Source of the DNA: Rhizophagus clarus
Lineage: Eukaryota; Glomeromycota; Glomeromycetes; Glomerales; Glomeraceae
Assembly: GCA_015698045.1 (NCBI GenBank)
Contig: BLAL01000162.1
Coordinates: 682,001-746,000, forward strand
Reading direction: 5' to 3'
Length of the DNA stretch: 64,000 nucleotides
Part shown: positions 1 through 11,511 of the stretch, piece after piece
Layout of the letters: each line of letters begins with the position of its first letter
How positions within the stretch are numbered: position 1 is the first letter of the stretch
Notes under the pieces: generated by a model
Databases searched by the model: none
Seen by the model: only the letters and a program-made list of their open reading frames with translations
Told to the model about the DNA's origin: nothing
Made by a program: the position numbers and the translations under genes

Positions 1-1909
1 TATACAATTTGCCCGATAGTCCAGCTTGATTATCTGTTCAAGCTACCCAATTAATTGTTTCTCTTACTTCGAGATGACTTCCGAATCCCATATTGATTTA
101 GCTGATAGTTGTATATCTATAATCAATCGACTTTTAAGACTAGAGAATATCCGTCAATTTCAAAAAAAAAACGCTAAATAATTTTAACAAACAATACTAC
201 CTAAATAACATAAGATTAATCTTTTCTTATCTTCAAATAATTGCCATTCATTATACCATAAGGTTTTACTGATAAAGCTTGTCTGCATGTAAAATTTTCT
301 TAAAATTTTGGCATTAAATCATTTTTACCTCTATAGATCATGCTAGCAATTGTGGTATTAAATAATGATTATAATACTCATAAAGTTGTGCGTTTTCCAC
401 TGCCTTTAACAAAACAAAAAAGAAAAATTTCTAATTTCTAATTTCTAACATAAATAAATATTTTATTAGATTGAATTGAACTAAATCAGTTTACTAGACT
501 TAGTTTTATAGTCCGGGTTTCTTCTGGATCTAAAAAAAAAAAAATAAAAATATAAAAACGAATATTAATAACGTTCGTTAAAATAAATAAAAAAAACCTA
601 TAAATTTCGAAGTTTGTTTATTCAAATCAAATAGCTGGAAGATATAATCCACTTTCTTGGATATTACCCCGGGTTGGAAGTCTACTTATGATAATAGACT
701 AATCCAATTACAATGAAACTGAGTTTAATATATTAAATTAATTCAACTCGGTTAAATTTTTTTAATTTTTTTGAACTGAATTTAATATAATAAATAGTAA
801 TACTAACTATATAGTATCTGTTTTTCACAAATCAAGATACTTTACAATAAAAGTTTAAAATAAAACTAATAGAAGTTACTTTACAGGCTTTTAATAATAA
901 TATTTAGATTGCTTAATAAAGCTCCAAATTTTCAGTTTAATTCCATTTTTGGTCCCGAATTTAGTTTTTTACTGAAATCTTTTTAAAAAACATTTTTAGG
1001 ATTATATTTTAAATGAAAAATGTTTTTTTTGGCTAAAAAACATTATCTAAAATATTTTAAATGAAAAATTTTTGTTTTTAACTAAAAAACATTATTTAAA
1101 ATACTTTTCAGTTTAAAGAATTTTTTTAAAATACAAGTTCAGTTTCATTTTTTGACTTAAAAATAAAGTTAAAATAATTTTTTAACTGAAAATATTTTTG
1201 ATAAAATGTTTTAAAAATATCTTTTAGTAAAAATTTTGAACCAAAAAATATTTTTAGTAAAATTTTATATAAAAACTGAAATTAAAACTGAAAATAAAAC
1301 TGAACTAAAAATTTGAAGTTCTAAAATTGCTTTATTAAAAAAATTATTTATTTAATAATTTTCAATTTTTTAAATACTTAAAAAAAAAAAAAAATTCAAA
1401 TTCTTTTAAGCTGTTATATACAATATAACAATATTAATTTAGTATATAAATTTTTATTTTATTATAAATTATTTTATAATTTTTTGTAAAAATTATAAAT
1501 CAAAAAATATTTTTATATAAAAACTAAAATTTAAAGTTCTAAAATTACTTTATTAAAAAAATCATTTGTTTAAAGAAACTTATATACAGTATATTATGTA
1601 ATTATCAAAAAAAAGAAGGAAAATAGTTAAAATTTTATATTACATTTTATATATAATTATATAATTTATAAATATTATAATTTAATTGGTTATTAAATCT
1701 AATAAAGAGGAAAGGGGTTAAGAATTTATAACAAAATGGATATTATGTAAAATATATAACTTTTTCAATAATTTTTAATTCTTTAAATACTTAAAAAAAA
1801 ATTTAAATTCTTTTAGACTATTTTTATTTTTTATTTTTAATATAACAAGAGAATCTATAATTAAGAGTTACAAAACTAATAAAATAAATTTAATACATAT
1901 GTAAACTAT
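1..1909. other. AT-rich region without a gene; inverted and direct repeats
   Basis: No coding frame of substance is visible. An inverted repeat has arms near 916-950 (ATAAAGCTCCAAATTTTCAG) and 1300-1341 (ending AATTGCTTTAT), each flanked by TA, so a decayed TA-target foldback element is possible. The segment 1300-1440, with TTGAAGTTCTAAAATTGCTT, recurs imperfectly at 1525-1600, and part of it again at 1745-1820. Part of 1585-1650 recurs at 11410-11475, so this DNA is itself repetitive. Confidence 0.5.
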
Positions 1910-1918
1910 GTAAGCATC

Positions 1919-2364
1919 GCACGTCTAAAATCTGTATCAGGTTGACAATGCAGTATGGTGTAGCATTTCTTAGAAATTATAAAAAATAAGTTTATTTCTT
2001 AATAAAAAACTCATAAAATGTTACATTAGATATATTTTTAACTGCTCTACATGTTTTCTTTTTAAGATACCAACCGTGATTTTGAAGGTCAGTTTTGTCT
2101 TTGTATATAAAAAATAAAAAAATTGTCTTTACCAATCATTTCTATAAATGAACAAAGCAAAAAAGCGCATTTTAGTTAAATAAGTCAAAAACGACATTCA
2201 AAATCGCCTTTGACAACTTATGTAAACTTGCAGAGCAGTCAAAAATACATTTATTAATGTTATTTTTAAGTTTATGTGATGAAAACATTTTTATTATTTT
2301 GTTTTTTTTGAAAATTTTGCCACGCCACACTGCACCGTTAACCTAACACAGATTTCAAACATGC
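1919..2364. mobile_element. Foldback MITE, MULE-like, with 9-bp TSD
   Basis: The two ends are long imperfect inverted repeats. The left end reads GCACGTCTAAAATCTG and the right end reads CAGATTTCAAACATGC. Similarity continues inwards, with AACTGCTCTACATG at 2040 matching the reverse complement of GCAGAGCAGTC near 2231, so the arms cover about 200 bp of the 446-bp element. It is bounded by the identical 9-mer GTAAGCATC at 1910-1918 and 2365-2373. Long inverted repeats with 9-bp TSDs are typical of Mutator-like elements (family knowledge). There is no coding capacity, so it would be non-autonomous. Confidence 0.75.
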
Positions 2365-2373
2365 GTAAGCATC

Positions 2374-2975
2374 AATGCTTAATCAAATTATTACTAATTA
2401 AGAAAATTAAACTAATTAGTTATTATAAACATCTCAGTTGAAATTAACAATGAAAGCAACTTGACTCTGCAAGATATAAAGTATCATCTCCACCATGAGG
2501 CATTAATACCTTAAACAACCCTACCAATACATGTACAAAATTTGTAAGTTGCGCAATCAACTCATACAATTTACATAATAATTAAACATATCTACAGCAA
2601 ATCCAATATGTTGAAAAAGCCCTTAGCAAGAGCTTTTCTTATTCAAATAATTGATATGATGATGATGAGGATAGGGATCAACTCCATAAGATCATTTTTT
2701 GGTTTTGAAAGAAATTCCTAAATTGTTCTTCCATATTGAAAGTACTTGACATTATGGAATCCATATATGTTGTTTTGTAAAAACAAGGTTTAAGTCAGAA
2801 ATTTCATATAATAAATCAAATGATAAAGAAGTTGATAAAAACTATTCTAAAAATAAAATTAAAGTTAAAGGAATAAAACCTCATAAAAAATCAATAAAAG
2901 TAAAATAATGTTCAGAATCTGAAATCTTTCATATGTTAAGGACTAGAAGGTCACTTCTTTTAAGCTATTATATAC
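2374..2975. other. Intergenic stretch with possible decayed coding DNA
   Basis: The sequence at 2450-2690 is more complex than its surroundings, but no open frame of useful length remains on either strand. It may be an old transposon fragment; I could not place it. Confidence 0.3.
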
Positions 2976-3364
2976 AATATAGCAGGATCCCGAACAATAT
3001 ATATATAGGTCAGATGAAAATTTCAAAATTTACTGTGATCAATAAGCAAATTATTTTAAGTTCTGCTAAGCAAACTCTTATTATAACCTTTGAATTTTTT
3101 ATTCTGCTAAGCAATTTTTTTCTGACATATATAACTTTATTTAAGTATAAAAAGATAATTTAATTATAATAAATATATATATAGTAATAGTAAATCGATT
3201 TTTTATATCATTGCGAAAAAAAATTGTGAAATAAATTCACTAAATATTAATAAATTAATAATATAAAATGATATACAACTTCAGAATTTTTAATTTTAAT
3301 TAATATTAATATAATATTAATACTATTGCTATTTTAAAAATAGTTTTAAAATTTGGAATTTTTT

Positions 3365-3990
3365 ATAAATATTATTATATTTAGATTTATAAAAATTAAA
3401 ATATAAATTATTGCCAACCCTTATGAACAACTTCTTAAAGTTAAGTTGATTTAAAATAAAAAAAATTACACTTTAAAATTAAAATCACTTAAATCGATAA
3501 ATAATTGAAAGTACAAAAGTTGGTTGCATTCTACGAGTATTAATCCAATCATTCTAAAATTTTTACTGTAGGTAGATTCGACCTCGCTGAACAACTTTAC
3601 TTAAGCGGAAAAAGGAATTTCATTTGACCAAAGTGGTGAAATCACGCTCTGAAGTTGCAAAATGGGTTTTCGCAAAAAAATTGATAATACAAAAATAACT
3701 AATACTTCACAAATATTAGTCCAATAATTATAAAAATTTATACACAGGTAGATTCGACATCACTGAACAACTTTTTAAACATAAAAAAGTAATTTCATTT
3801 GACCAAAGTATGTATTACGTCCTGAAGTTAAAAGAGAAAAAAAAAATTTTTTGGAGTTAGTACTGTTTAAAAAATATAATTATCTTCACAAATATTATAC
3901 TTAGAATCATAAAAATTGAAATACAAATACTTTTTACAACTGCTGAACAATTTACTTAAACATAAAAAGGTAATTTCATTTGTCCAAAAT
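3365..3990 (+). repeat. Diverged tandem repeat inside the outer hAT-like element, period about 180 bp
   Basis: Successive units begin near 3370, 3535, 3715 and 3890 and share TATTA.TCCAAT.ATTCTAAAA-like starts, then TAGATTCGACCTCGCTGAAC, then TTTCATTTGACCAAAG. The related copy at 44400-45000 shows the same internal repetition. Confidence 0.6.
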
Positions 3991-4242
3991 TCATTTTATA
4001 TATGAGTAAAATTAGCAAACAAAAAATAAGAATATGAGAATATTATTATAAAAACATGATTTTTTTTATAAATATTAAATACAATAATGTGTTTATAAAA
4101 TTAAAATGTGTAAAATAATAGAAAAGAAGTATCAGTTTAAAAAAATTTTTTGTAAAAAAATTTTTTTGATATACGTGTGAAATTAAAATTTTCTCTCTCT
4201 ATATATATGAAAATCTTTGTTATACGAATAAGGGGTTCTGCT

Positions 4243-5775
4243 AGGACCCAGAAATATACATATAGGGGTAGGGTCTATCAATGCATCATCATCATAGTGG
4301 AGTTGGACGGGGTAAGGTTTTGATTTGCGTATAATTTAGGAGATTTTTGTCCATAGTAAGGTCATTAGATTGCGTATTTTTATCAAAAATTTTTATATGT
4401 AAAAGATTTAATTTGCGTATTTTGACCTATATTTTTATTTGGCCGATCATATATACTGTTGTAGAAAATTATTCGATATGCTAAAATACGATTTATCAAT
4501 CATAAAATTTACAATTTTATAGTTTTAAATTTTTTTTTTTTTAAAAGATTTTTTTATCGGTTTTTATAACCGAAATTTTTTTTTTAATATTTAATATTTT
4601 TTATTGGTTTTATAAACTGAATTTTTTTTTAATATTTATATTATTAGTAACCGAATTTTATTTTAAAAAAAGATTTTTTATAAACCGAACCTTTTTCTTT
4701 TCCACTGATTTAAAAAAATAAAAAAAAAAACTATTTATAAAAAAAAAAGTACTAGGTACTACTGAAGTATAAATTGGAACTAACGGACTCTTGCAAATAT
4801 GGTGAGTTAAGTGTAAGAAGCAGAATTCAATGTTAATAAAATTTTACTAACATTCCTTTTAGTTTTTTAGTACCTACATAATCAAGATTATTCTATTTTT
4901 TATAGCTTATTACATTGGTAAGTTTCAAATTTTTAGGAATTTTATCAAAAAATGCTTACTAATGTTTTATAATTTCTTTTTTATAGATTTCAGAATTCGA
5001 TCAGAACTTGGAATTCGAGACGGGTAAGTATTTCTATAAGGAGATAAGCGGGTTTGATTTTTTATGTATTAAAGAGTATTTACTAACATTCTTTAACTTC
5101 TCTTTTGTAGATTTTGAAGTAAAATTTGGAATTCGAGACGGTTAAATATTTCTAAAAGCGGGGGGTGCGAGTTTGAATAAAGCGTTTGCTAACTTCTCTT
5201 TTTTGCAGAATTTAGACTAGAACTTGGAATAATTCAAGATAGGTGAGTATTTCTAAAGGAAGAAAAAGTGAGTTTATATAAGAACACTCACTAATATTCT
5301 TTAACATCTCTTTTTGTAGATTTTGAACTGGAACTTCAAATTGGAATTTAAACATATTGTAGGAATGAACTTTCAAATATAAATATCAAAAAAAAAAAAA
5401 AAAAAATAATAAAATTTTTTCTAATTATAAAGCTATCTAAATTCGTATACAAATATTGTTAAAATATAATACATTTCATTATATTTCGTTAACATAACAT
5501 AAAGAGAAACAAATATAATTTTTTTTTTTTTTAATAAAAAAAAGACCGATATCAAACTGCAGATTATAGAAACTATATCATATGATATACTGCACTTTGC
5601 TGAATTAATTAATAATTGAAAATTTTAAGGTCTGAAATTTTATTTGCGTATTTTTGCGGTATTTTCAATATCAGGTATCAAATTTGCATACCGTTCATAT
5701 AAAAAACCCTTGCGTACAGCTCATAGTAAAATTTTCTTTCATCATCTGACCCCTATATATATATTTCTGGGTCCT
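4243..5775. mobile_element. hAT-like TIR element (nested) carrying a micro-exon array
   Basis: The left end AGGACCCAGAAATATACATA and the right end ATATATTTCTGGGTCCT are inverted repeats of about 27 bp. The flanks are the identical 8-mer GTTCTGCT at 4235-4242 and 5776-5783. The motif TTTGCGTA or close variants recurs near the left end (about 4322, 4370, 4413) and the right end (about 5642, 5708), like subterminal transposase-binding repeats. The 1533-bp element lies inside the 2984-5959 element. No transposase is present. The interior (4799-5351) is a spliced gene-like array, described separately. Confidence 0.8.
4799..5351 (+). CDS. Candidate small secreted protein gene made of micro-exons (transposon cargo)
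   Basis: A spliced model can be read with start codon at 4799-4801 directly followed by a GTGAGT donor. Exon 2 (4863-4917) gives a hydrophobic stretch that, joined to the Met, starts MFFSTYIIKIILFF and resembles a signal peptide. Then follow micro-exons 4987-5023 (37 nt), 5111-5140 (30 nt), 5209-5242 (34 nt) and 5320-5351, each after a T-rich TAG or CAG acceptor and most before GTAAGT- or GTGAGT-like donors. All five introns carry a CTAAC or CTAAT branch-like motif upstream of the acceptor. The exons encode variants of one short repeat (DFRIRSELGIRDG, DFEVKFGIRD, EFRLELGIIQD, DFELELQIGI). Exons of 37 and 34 nt break phase, so the model as read stops after the first repeat; either it is decaying or splicing differs. 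Function unknown. The layout recalls repeat-bearing secreted effectors of mycorrhizal fungi, by analogy only. Confidence 0.45.
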
Positions 5776-5967
5776 GTTCTGCTACACAAATATAATTACT
5801 GAGCTAAAATAAAAATAAGTTCAACTACGCATTTAAATATCTAACTAACTAAAAATTTTATATTAAAATAAGCAAATAAAAGTCTTACATAGGGTTTTTT
5901 TTTTATATGATCATTAAGCAAACTCAAATCTAACATATTTATATATTGTTCAGGGTCCTAATATAGC

Positions 5968-7458
5968 AATACTAATTTAATATATAATCTTTATTTTATT
6001 ATAAATTAATTTATAATTTAAAAAGTTTTAGTATTTGTTTTTTTTTAAAAAAAAAAAGTAAATGATATTAATAATAATAATAACAAATATAATTTATATT
6101 ACTAATTTTATTTTTACTTTCAAAAAAAAAAAAAAAAATTACACATATATTTTTTTATAATTAATATTTTATTAAATAAATACTATAAATTTTTTAAAAT
6201 TAATATTAATAAATTTTTATAAAGAATTTTTAAATTAGTCAAATTAGATTTATTTAGAAATAAAAAAAAAATATATAAATTAATTTAATAATTATTTTAA
6301 AAAAAAAAATTAAAGATTAAAATAAATAATTTTAGAATCTTTAAAAAACTTATATGTAAAAATTGTTAAATAAAAAAAATATTAAAAAAATTAATGAATT
6401 TTATTTAATTTTTAAAATAAAGATTAGGCTTTTATAATTTTTAATATTTTGCATAGTTATTTTACAAATATCATAAATTTTTTTTTTTATTTTTTATTTT
6501 TATTTTTATTTTTTTTTTTTTAATTATCTACTTTTATTATATATTAATAGTAATATTTTTTATGGTTATATTTGATTTATTAGATAAATTTAAAAAAGTA
6601 AAAAAATAATGAAAACTTGTAATAAATATTATTATCTTTTGCTGTAATAGTCTTTATATATCAAAAGTAAACCACTTTCAGGTAATATTTTTCCATCTGC
6701 TTTTTTTATAATTATGTGAATAATATTTATTATTTTTGGTTTTCTTTATTATTCTTTTTAAAATTGTTATTTGACTGATTCAAATTAAAAAATTCTTTTA
6801 ATAATAAGTTTGAAATTCTGACTGAAAATTCCTGCTTTCAGTTGAAAATTAATAAAGCTTATGAAAAAAATTTAGGATCAATAACAGAAGAATCAATAAA
6901 CTTTATATACAAAAATTAGGATTAATCAATTTTTTAAAGGACATGGATTTTGCTATTTTTTGCTAAATATGGAACAGAGAGCAAAAGAAAAATTTCTTTC
7001 CATAAAAAACATGTACTGAGAATTTATAATCTATGGCGTAATAGAGTTTTGAAAATTGCGATAATTATTATAAAAATATTTCATTAGCATACTTGACTGT
7101 AAAGACCTAAATATCTATCAAGTAAAAACCCTCCTTCGAACAACTGTTCATTTATTGAAAATCTTACCAAAAAAGGTAGAGTTTGTTACAAAGATAATTT
7201 CAATACTCATCACGTCGCTATATAGGTACATAACAATTATGTGCAATAACAAATTTATTTATATAGTTATAGTAATAGTAATTACAACATTATAAATAAT
7301 AAATAATTCTATTATATATATATTAAACATATACATAGTAATTATTTTTTAATATATTCTGATAATCCAAAACAAATCATGTTTATACCTAATTGGAATG
7401 ACATTTTTTTATCAAAAATATTTCGATATGTTGAATTTTCGCAAAAATTTTTTTTTTA
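5968..7458. other. AT-rich intergenic DNA
   Basis: Long A and T runs and low-complexity AT sequence; no gene seen. The segment just after 5967 (ACTAATTTAATATATAATC) resembles 1430-1490, so the outer element at 2984 inserted into a copy of an older repeat. Confidence 0.5.
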
Positions 7459-7470
7459 TCAATCTATTAC

Positions 7471-7690
7471 CTGTATAAACAAATAAATATCGTACTTGGA
7501 TAATATCGATTCAAACTCTTTTATATCCATATCGCATCTTAATTGAAAATTCAACATATCAAGAAGTTTCAAATTCTTGTATTTCAAAGACTTCTTTTCG
7601 TCATTCTTAAAACCTAAATCTTCTAATACCATATTCTCCACAATTTGTTTTTGAATGATTCCAAAATTTAAGTTTTTTAAGGTCCACGGT
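7471..7690 (-). CDS. Possible exon of an unrecognised protein
   Basis: A minus-strand open frame contains MENMVLEDLGFKNDEKK and ends at IYLFIQ exactly before GTAATAG, a plausible splice donor at 7470. The frame stays open upstream of the Met for about 17 codons. The composition (charged and leucine-rich) is coding-like, but I see no convincing flanking exon and do not recognise a family. It may be an isolated gene fragment. Confidence 0.3.
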
Positions 7691-7699
7691 TAAAGGAAA

Positions 7700-8220
7700 A
7701 AGAGTAACGTTTCATCAGTTTACCAGAAATATCAAAAAATAAAAAACCATTAAAAATATTATAACGATACAACAAAGCCAAGTAGAAAGAGTCAACCGAA
7801 TGAAGTTGGGTTGTATAAAAAATAAAAAAAAACAAATAAATTTTGAACCGAAATTGAATAAAGAATAAAGCCAATAAAAAATTAAGTCGTAAAAATAAGC
7901 ACAAGAGACAAACCGACCTCGTGTCTCTATGAATGATTCCTTTTTTCGCTTTTTTAAACAAAAAAAAAGAACCCATTAAATCGAAACTCATCGACTTGCC
8001 TATTAGTTGCTTATCGTCATCGACTCAACTCAAAAAAAAAAAAAAAAAAAAAAATTTCAAATTCTACAATTTCGATCGAGAATCATTCTGAAAAATATAA
8101 TTGTTGATATCGTATACAAATGATAATTCTTCTAATCCAGAATCGATTCATACTCTTCTACATTTTAGGTTGTGCTGAGTGAAGTTTTCTGCTAAATCTC
8201 AAAAAAATAAGTATATATAT
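7700..8220. other. Intergenic stretch with a poly-A tract at about 8033-8054
   Basis: The plus strand carries a run of about 22 A following GACTCAACTC. It could be a poly(dA:dT) promoter tract for minus-strand transcription or the tail of an old retro-insertion; no TSD was found. No gene seen. Confidence 0.35.
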
Positions 8221-8472
8221 AATAATATGATTATCGCTCATAGGTGATGTGATTTTTTGTAATCTGCAAATTTGCTGTCTAATAATCTTCTAATTCTGAA
8301 ATTCCTCTCAACCAAATTCATCCAATTCCATAAATTCCACAATATACATATTAATTCCAAATATAAATTTTCATAAAAATAAAAATTATTGTTCCATAAA
8401 TTTTTAAAAAATTCCAATAATTGATATTCTGCATCTAAAATCCCAACTAAATCCCCACAAGCCTGTAACAAT

Positions 8473-9671
8473 TTATCGACGGTAAGGACTGGGAGAACGA
8501 CCACCTGTTCTATAGTTTGGACTAAAAGCACGCAATCCAAGAGGTGAAGCACCACGTCCGTCTAAATATAAAATTTATTAAAATGATTAACCACCTATCT
8601 CTTAGGATATAATTTTGTCGAATAAAAATAATTTATAATACATACAAGGATCTGCAGAACGACTGTAAAAAATTGTATTGATTGACAATATTATAAAAAG
8701 GTAATACAAATAAATAATATTTAATACGTCATAAATCATCAAATAATAAGTTCAATTCTTTAAAGCATACCCATAATCATTGAGAGCACCATATTTTTCT
8801 CTACGATGTTGATCTTTTTTACCGAGACCAATATCCCTATAAAGTAGAACGGTATAATACATAAATAAATTTATAAATTTATCTACGAATAAAGAATGAA
8901 TTAATAAATAATACCAATCCAGTTTTAATCGACGGCCTTCAACATTGGTACCATTGTATTTGTCAAATGCATCTTCAGCATCTCTTCTGTCTTCGAATTC
9001 AACAAAAGCAAACCTTTCAGAATATGTTAAATGAATTAAATTATAGCATTCATAAAGGAAGTAACAGCTATGAGCACTATTATATTTGATATTTTACCCT
9101 TTGTTTCTTCCAGTGTAATGGTCAATCTGAACAGTTACTTTTCGTAAACGACCATATCGTTCAAACATCTCAGCTACGTCTTGCTCACGAAAAGCATATG
9201 GAAGGTTACCCACATAAAGCGTAGTCGAGTCGCGCCTTTCTTTGTCTGACCCACTATCGATATACCAAATTACTGAATATTGACTCAAAGAATAAAATAC
9301 ATATGTACATATGCATACCGATCAATTGGTTTGTTCCTTCTTGGAGGTCCCCTTCTTTCGGAAGCGTACGAAGGATAATCACGATAACCCCTTTCTTCTC
9401 TATAACCACCACCTCTGCCACCATATCCACGATCGTATTTGTCTTCTCTGGTATAACGATCTTCTCTATATCTATCTTCCCTTCCATTACGATAGCCTCT
9501 AGGAGGAGAAGGACTTCTTCTTCTAGGAGAATAAGAGCGTCTGTAACCGGCACGGGGCGACAAAGAACGATCTTTTCGAGAGCTATAAGGATGATTGTTG
9601 CTACTAGATGAAATCTCTTGAGGTGGAGGAGGTACAGAATCAGAACGAGGATTTCCGTTTTGTTGTTCCAT
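8473..9671 (-). CDS. SR-type RNA-binding protein with one RRM
   Basis: Six exons read on the minus strand: 9319-9671, 9098-9253, 8915-9013, 8771-8836, 8646-8662 and 8473-8561, all with GT-AG introns of 65-108 bp. Together they make 780 nt (259 aa) in one frame. The N-terminus (residues about 1-118) is rich in Ser-Pro, Arg-Ser, Arg-Glu-Asp and Gly, e.g. SPRRRSPSPPRGYRNGRED. The RRM (about 125-200) has RNP2 TLYVGNL and RNP1 NKGFAFVEF. A short tail follows, ending RTGGRSPSPYRR. The start is the first Met in frame before EQQNGNPRSDS. Exon 5 is a 17-nt micro-exon (RSADP) that keeps frame. SR-like proteins bind pre-mRNA in the nucleus and aid splicing or export (family knowledge). The post-RRM LKLDWDIG is reminiscent of CBP20-type RRMs, so exact orthology is open. 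Confidence 0.88.
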
Positions 9672-9853
9672 TCTATAAAGCAAATTTCTTGAGTATTATA
9701 AAAGAACTGGAAAAGCACAAATGCAACTTATTTTTATAAAACTAAGGGCACCAATATTAGTGCAAACTTTGATAGGGTTAAAATGAAGTAAATTCTAAAT
9801 GACATTCTTTATATCCGAACTTATTGACAAATATAGTGTTGACGTGTCCAAAT

Positions 9854-9877
9854 TTGGCTAATCAAGTTTATTATTGG
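9854..9877 (-). promoter_or_regulatory. Inverted CCAAT box upstream of the SR-type gene
   Basis: ATTGG at 9873-9877 reads CCAAT in the gene's direction, about 205 bp upstream of its start codon. A related ATTAGCCAAAT lies at 9852-9862. CCAAT-binding HAP/NF-Y regulation is common in fungi; function here is inferred. Confidence 0.4.
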
Positions 9878-9899
9878 CTGACGGCGAAAAATTGTATGC

Positions 9900-11497
9900 A
9901 AATTGACTTTGTATTCTTGTATTCTTTGTATTCCATACCATCGGACTTTATTAGAAAAAAATCCGACAGACATAAGATTATCGGATAGGATAACCGATAA
10001 CACGTTTAACTGTGGCACAAAGAAGAGACAAAAACTTCTCGATCACGTGAACCCTATTAGAAATTTTTGCTTAGTAAGCCTGACTACTTTTTAAAAATTA
10101 TTTACTTTTACAATATACTTATACTAAAATATTTGTTTAAAAAATTATTGTATAATGGAAAATTCTTTACTAAAACTAATGAATATCATTTTTTAAAAAT
10201 AAAAAATGGATTTTATATAACAAATAATTTTATTATTATACATTTTATTAATAATTATATGATAAATAACCAATCAAATATGATAAAATTCTCTTATTAT
10301 AATGAATTAGTCAATTTAAAGTTAAGATGTAAACTTTAGGGTTTTTTATATCAATAAAAATTAACTGTATATATTAAACAGTAAACATTATTTTGATTTA
10401 TATTATTAATTTTCAGTTATTTAAAACCTTTTAATTTAAGTAGAAAATATCAAAAAATTATTATATAGTAATCATTATTATACCTAAAAATTTTTTTTAA
10501 TTTTAAAGTTTTTACTAAGATATTAATCTAGTAGAAAAAACTTAATTAAAACCAAGTTTAACAAACTGAATTAGAATTACTAGTTGAAGAAGAAAACTTT
10601 ACTATAAGATTATAGTAAAGAATTTAAGCAATTTGATTGGTTACTTCATTATAATAAGGGATTTTTAATGCATTTATTTGGTTAAATATCATGAGTTAAC
10701 AAAATCTGTTATATTAAAGGTTTACTATATTAAAAATTAACTGTAATTAAAAAGAAAAATAAAATAAAAAAAATAATAAGAAATATAAAAAAAATAATAA
10801 AAGATAAAAGTGAAAACAAACTGAAAAAAAGAATAAAAAATAAAAATGAGAGTAAAAAGAAATGATAAAAAATAAAAGAAAACAAAAAATAATAAAGGAT
10901 AAAAAAATAATAAAAAAGTATTAATGATAAATAATAAAAATAAAAATAAAGAAAGTAAAACTTAAAATTTAATGAAAATAAATCACAAAAAAAAAATCCA
11001 GTTAAAAAAAAATAAGAAAAAATAATTAGTTAAAAAGATAAATTTCTAAAAATTCAAAGTATCTTGAACTTATTATTTACTAAAAACTTAATAATAAAGT
11101 TTAAAACTAAAGCTATTAATTACTAAAAAGATTAATTTGCAAAAAAATATTAATATTAACTAACAAAAAAAAATTGATAGTACTAAAAAAAAACTTATCA
11201 AAAGCTCTTAAGATAAGAAAATAAACATCTATAAAAAAAAAAATATTAGTTAATACTGATTTATAATAAAAAAATAATTTAGAAAATAAAATATATTAAA
11301 AGTAAAATGATCAAAAATTAAAAAAAAATCATATATAAAAAAAAATTAAATAAAAAACAATTTAAATTATATAATAGAGAGTGGTAAAAAAATCTTTTTT
11401 AACATTAGAAAGCTTATATATATTATATAATTATCAAAGAGAAAGGAAAATAATTAAAATTTTATGTTACACTTATATATATTTTAAATCTTATGTA
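9900..11497. other. Gene-free, A-rich DNA
   Basis: No gene seen beyond the SR promoter. From about 10740 to 11390 the plus strand is dominated by AAAATAATAAAA-like simple sequence. The stretch 11410-11475 resembles 1585-1650, a dispersed AT-rich repeat into which the element at 11512 inserted. Confidence 0.5.
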
Positions 11498-11511
11498 ATT
11501 AAATGAAATAT

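Larger units (their letters stand above)
2984..5959. mobile_element. hAT-like TIR element (outer), interrupted by a nested element
   Basis: The left end AGGATCCCGAACAATATATA and the right end ATATATTGTTCAGGGTCCT are inverted copies. The flanks are the identical 8-mer AATATAGC at 2976-2983 and 5960-5967. An 8-bp TSD suits the hAT superfamily. Short TAAGCAAA-like motifs recur near both ends (about 3040-3110 and 5860-5925), like hAT subterminal repeats. Between about 3365 and 3990 the element holds three or four diverged units of roughly 180 bp, with GAACAACTTTACTTAAGC and TTTCATTTGACCAAAG as landmarks. No transposase is visible. Removing the nested element (4243-5783 including one TSD) leaves about 1.43 kb. 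A related copy lies at 44150-45008. Confidence 0.75.

Noticed and set aside
2933-3163. Open frame of 76 codons on the plus strand
   Set aside because: It spans the left boundary and TSD of the outer hAT-like element, has AT-driven composition and no recognisable domain.
9254-9718. Long overlapping frames on both strands over the SR-type gene
   Set aside because: They are shadows of the Arg/Ser-rich exon 1; the exon structure and RRM support only the chosen frame.
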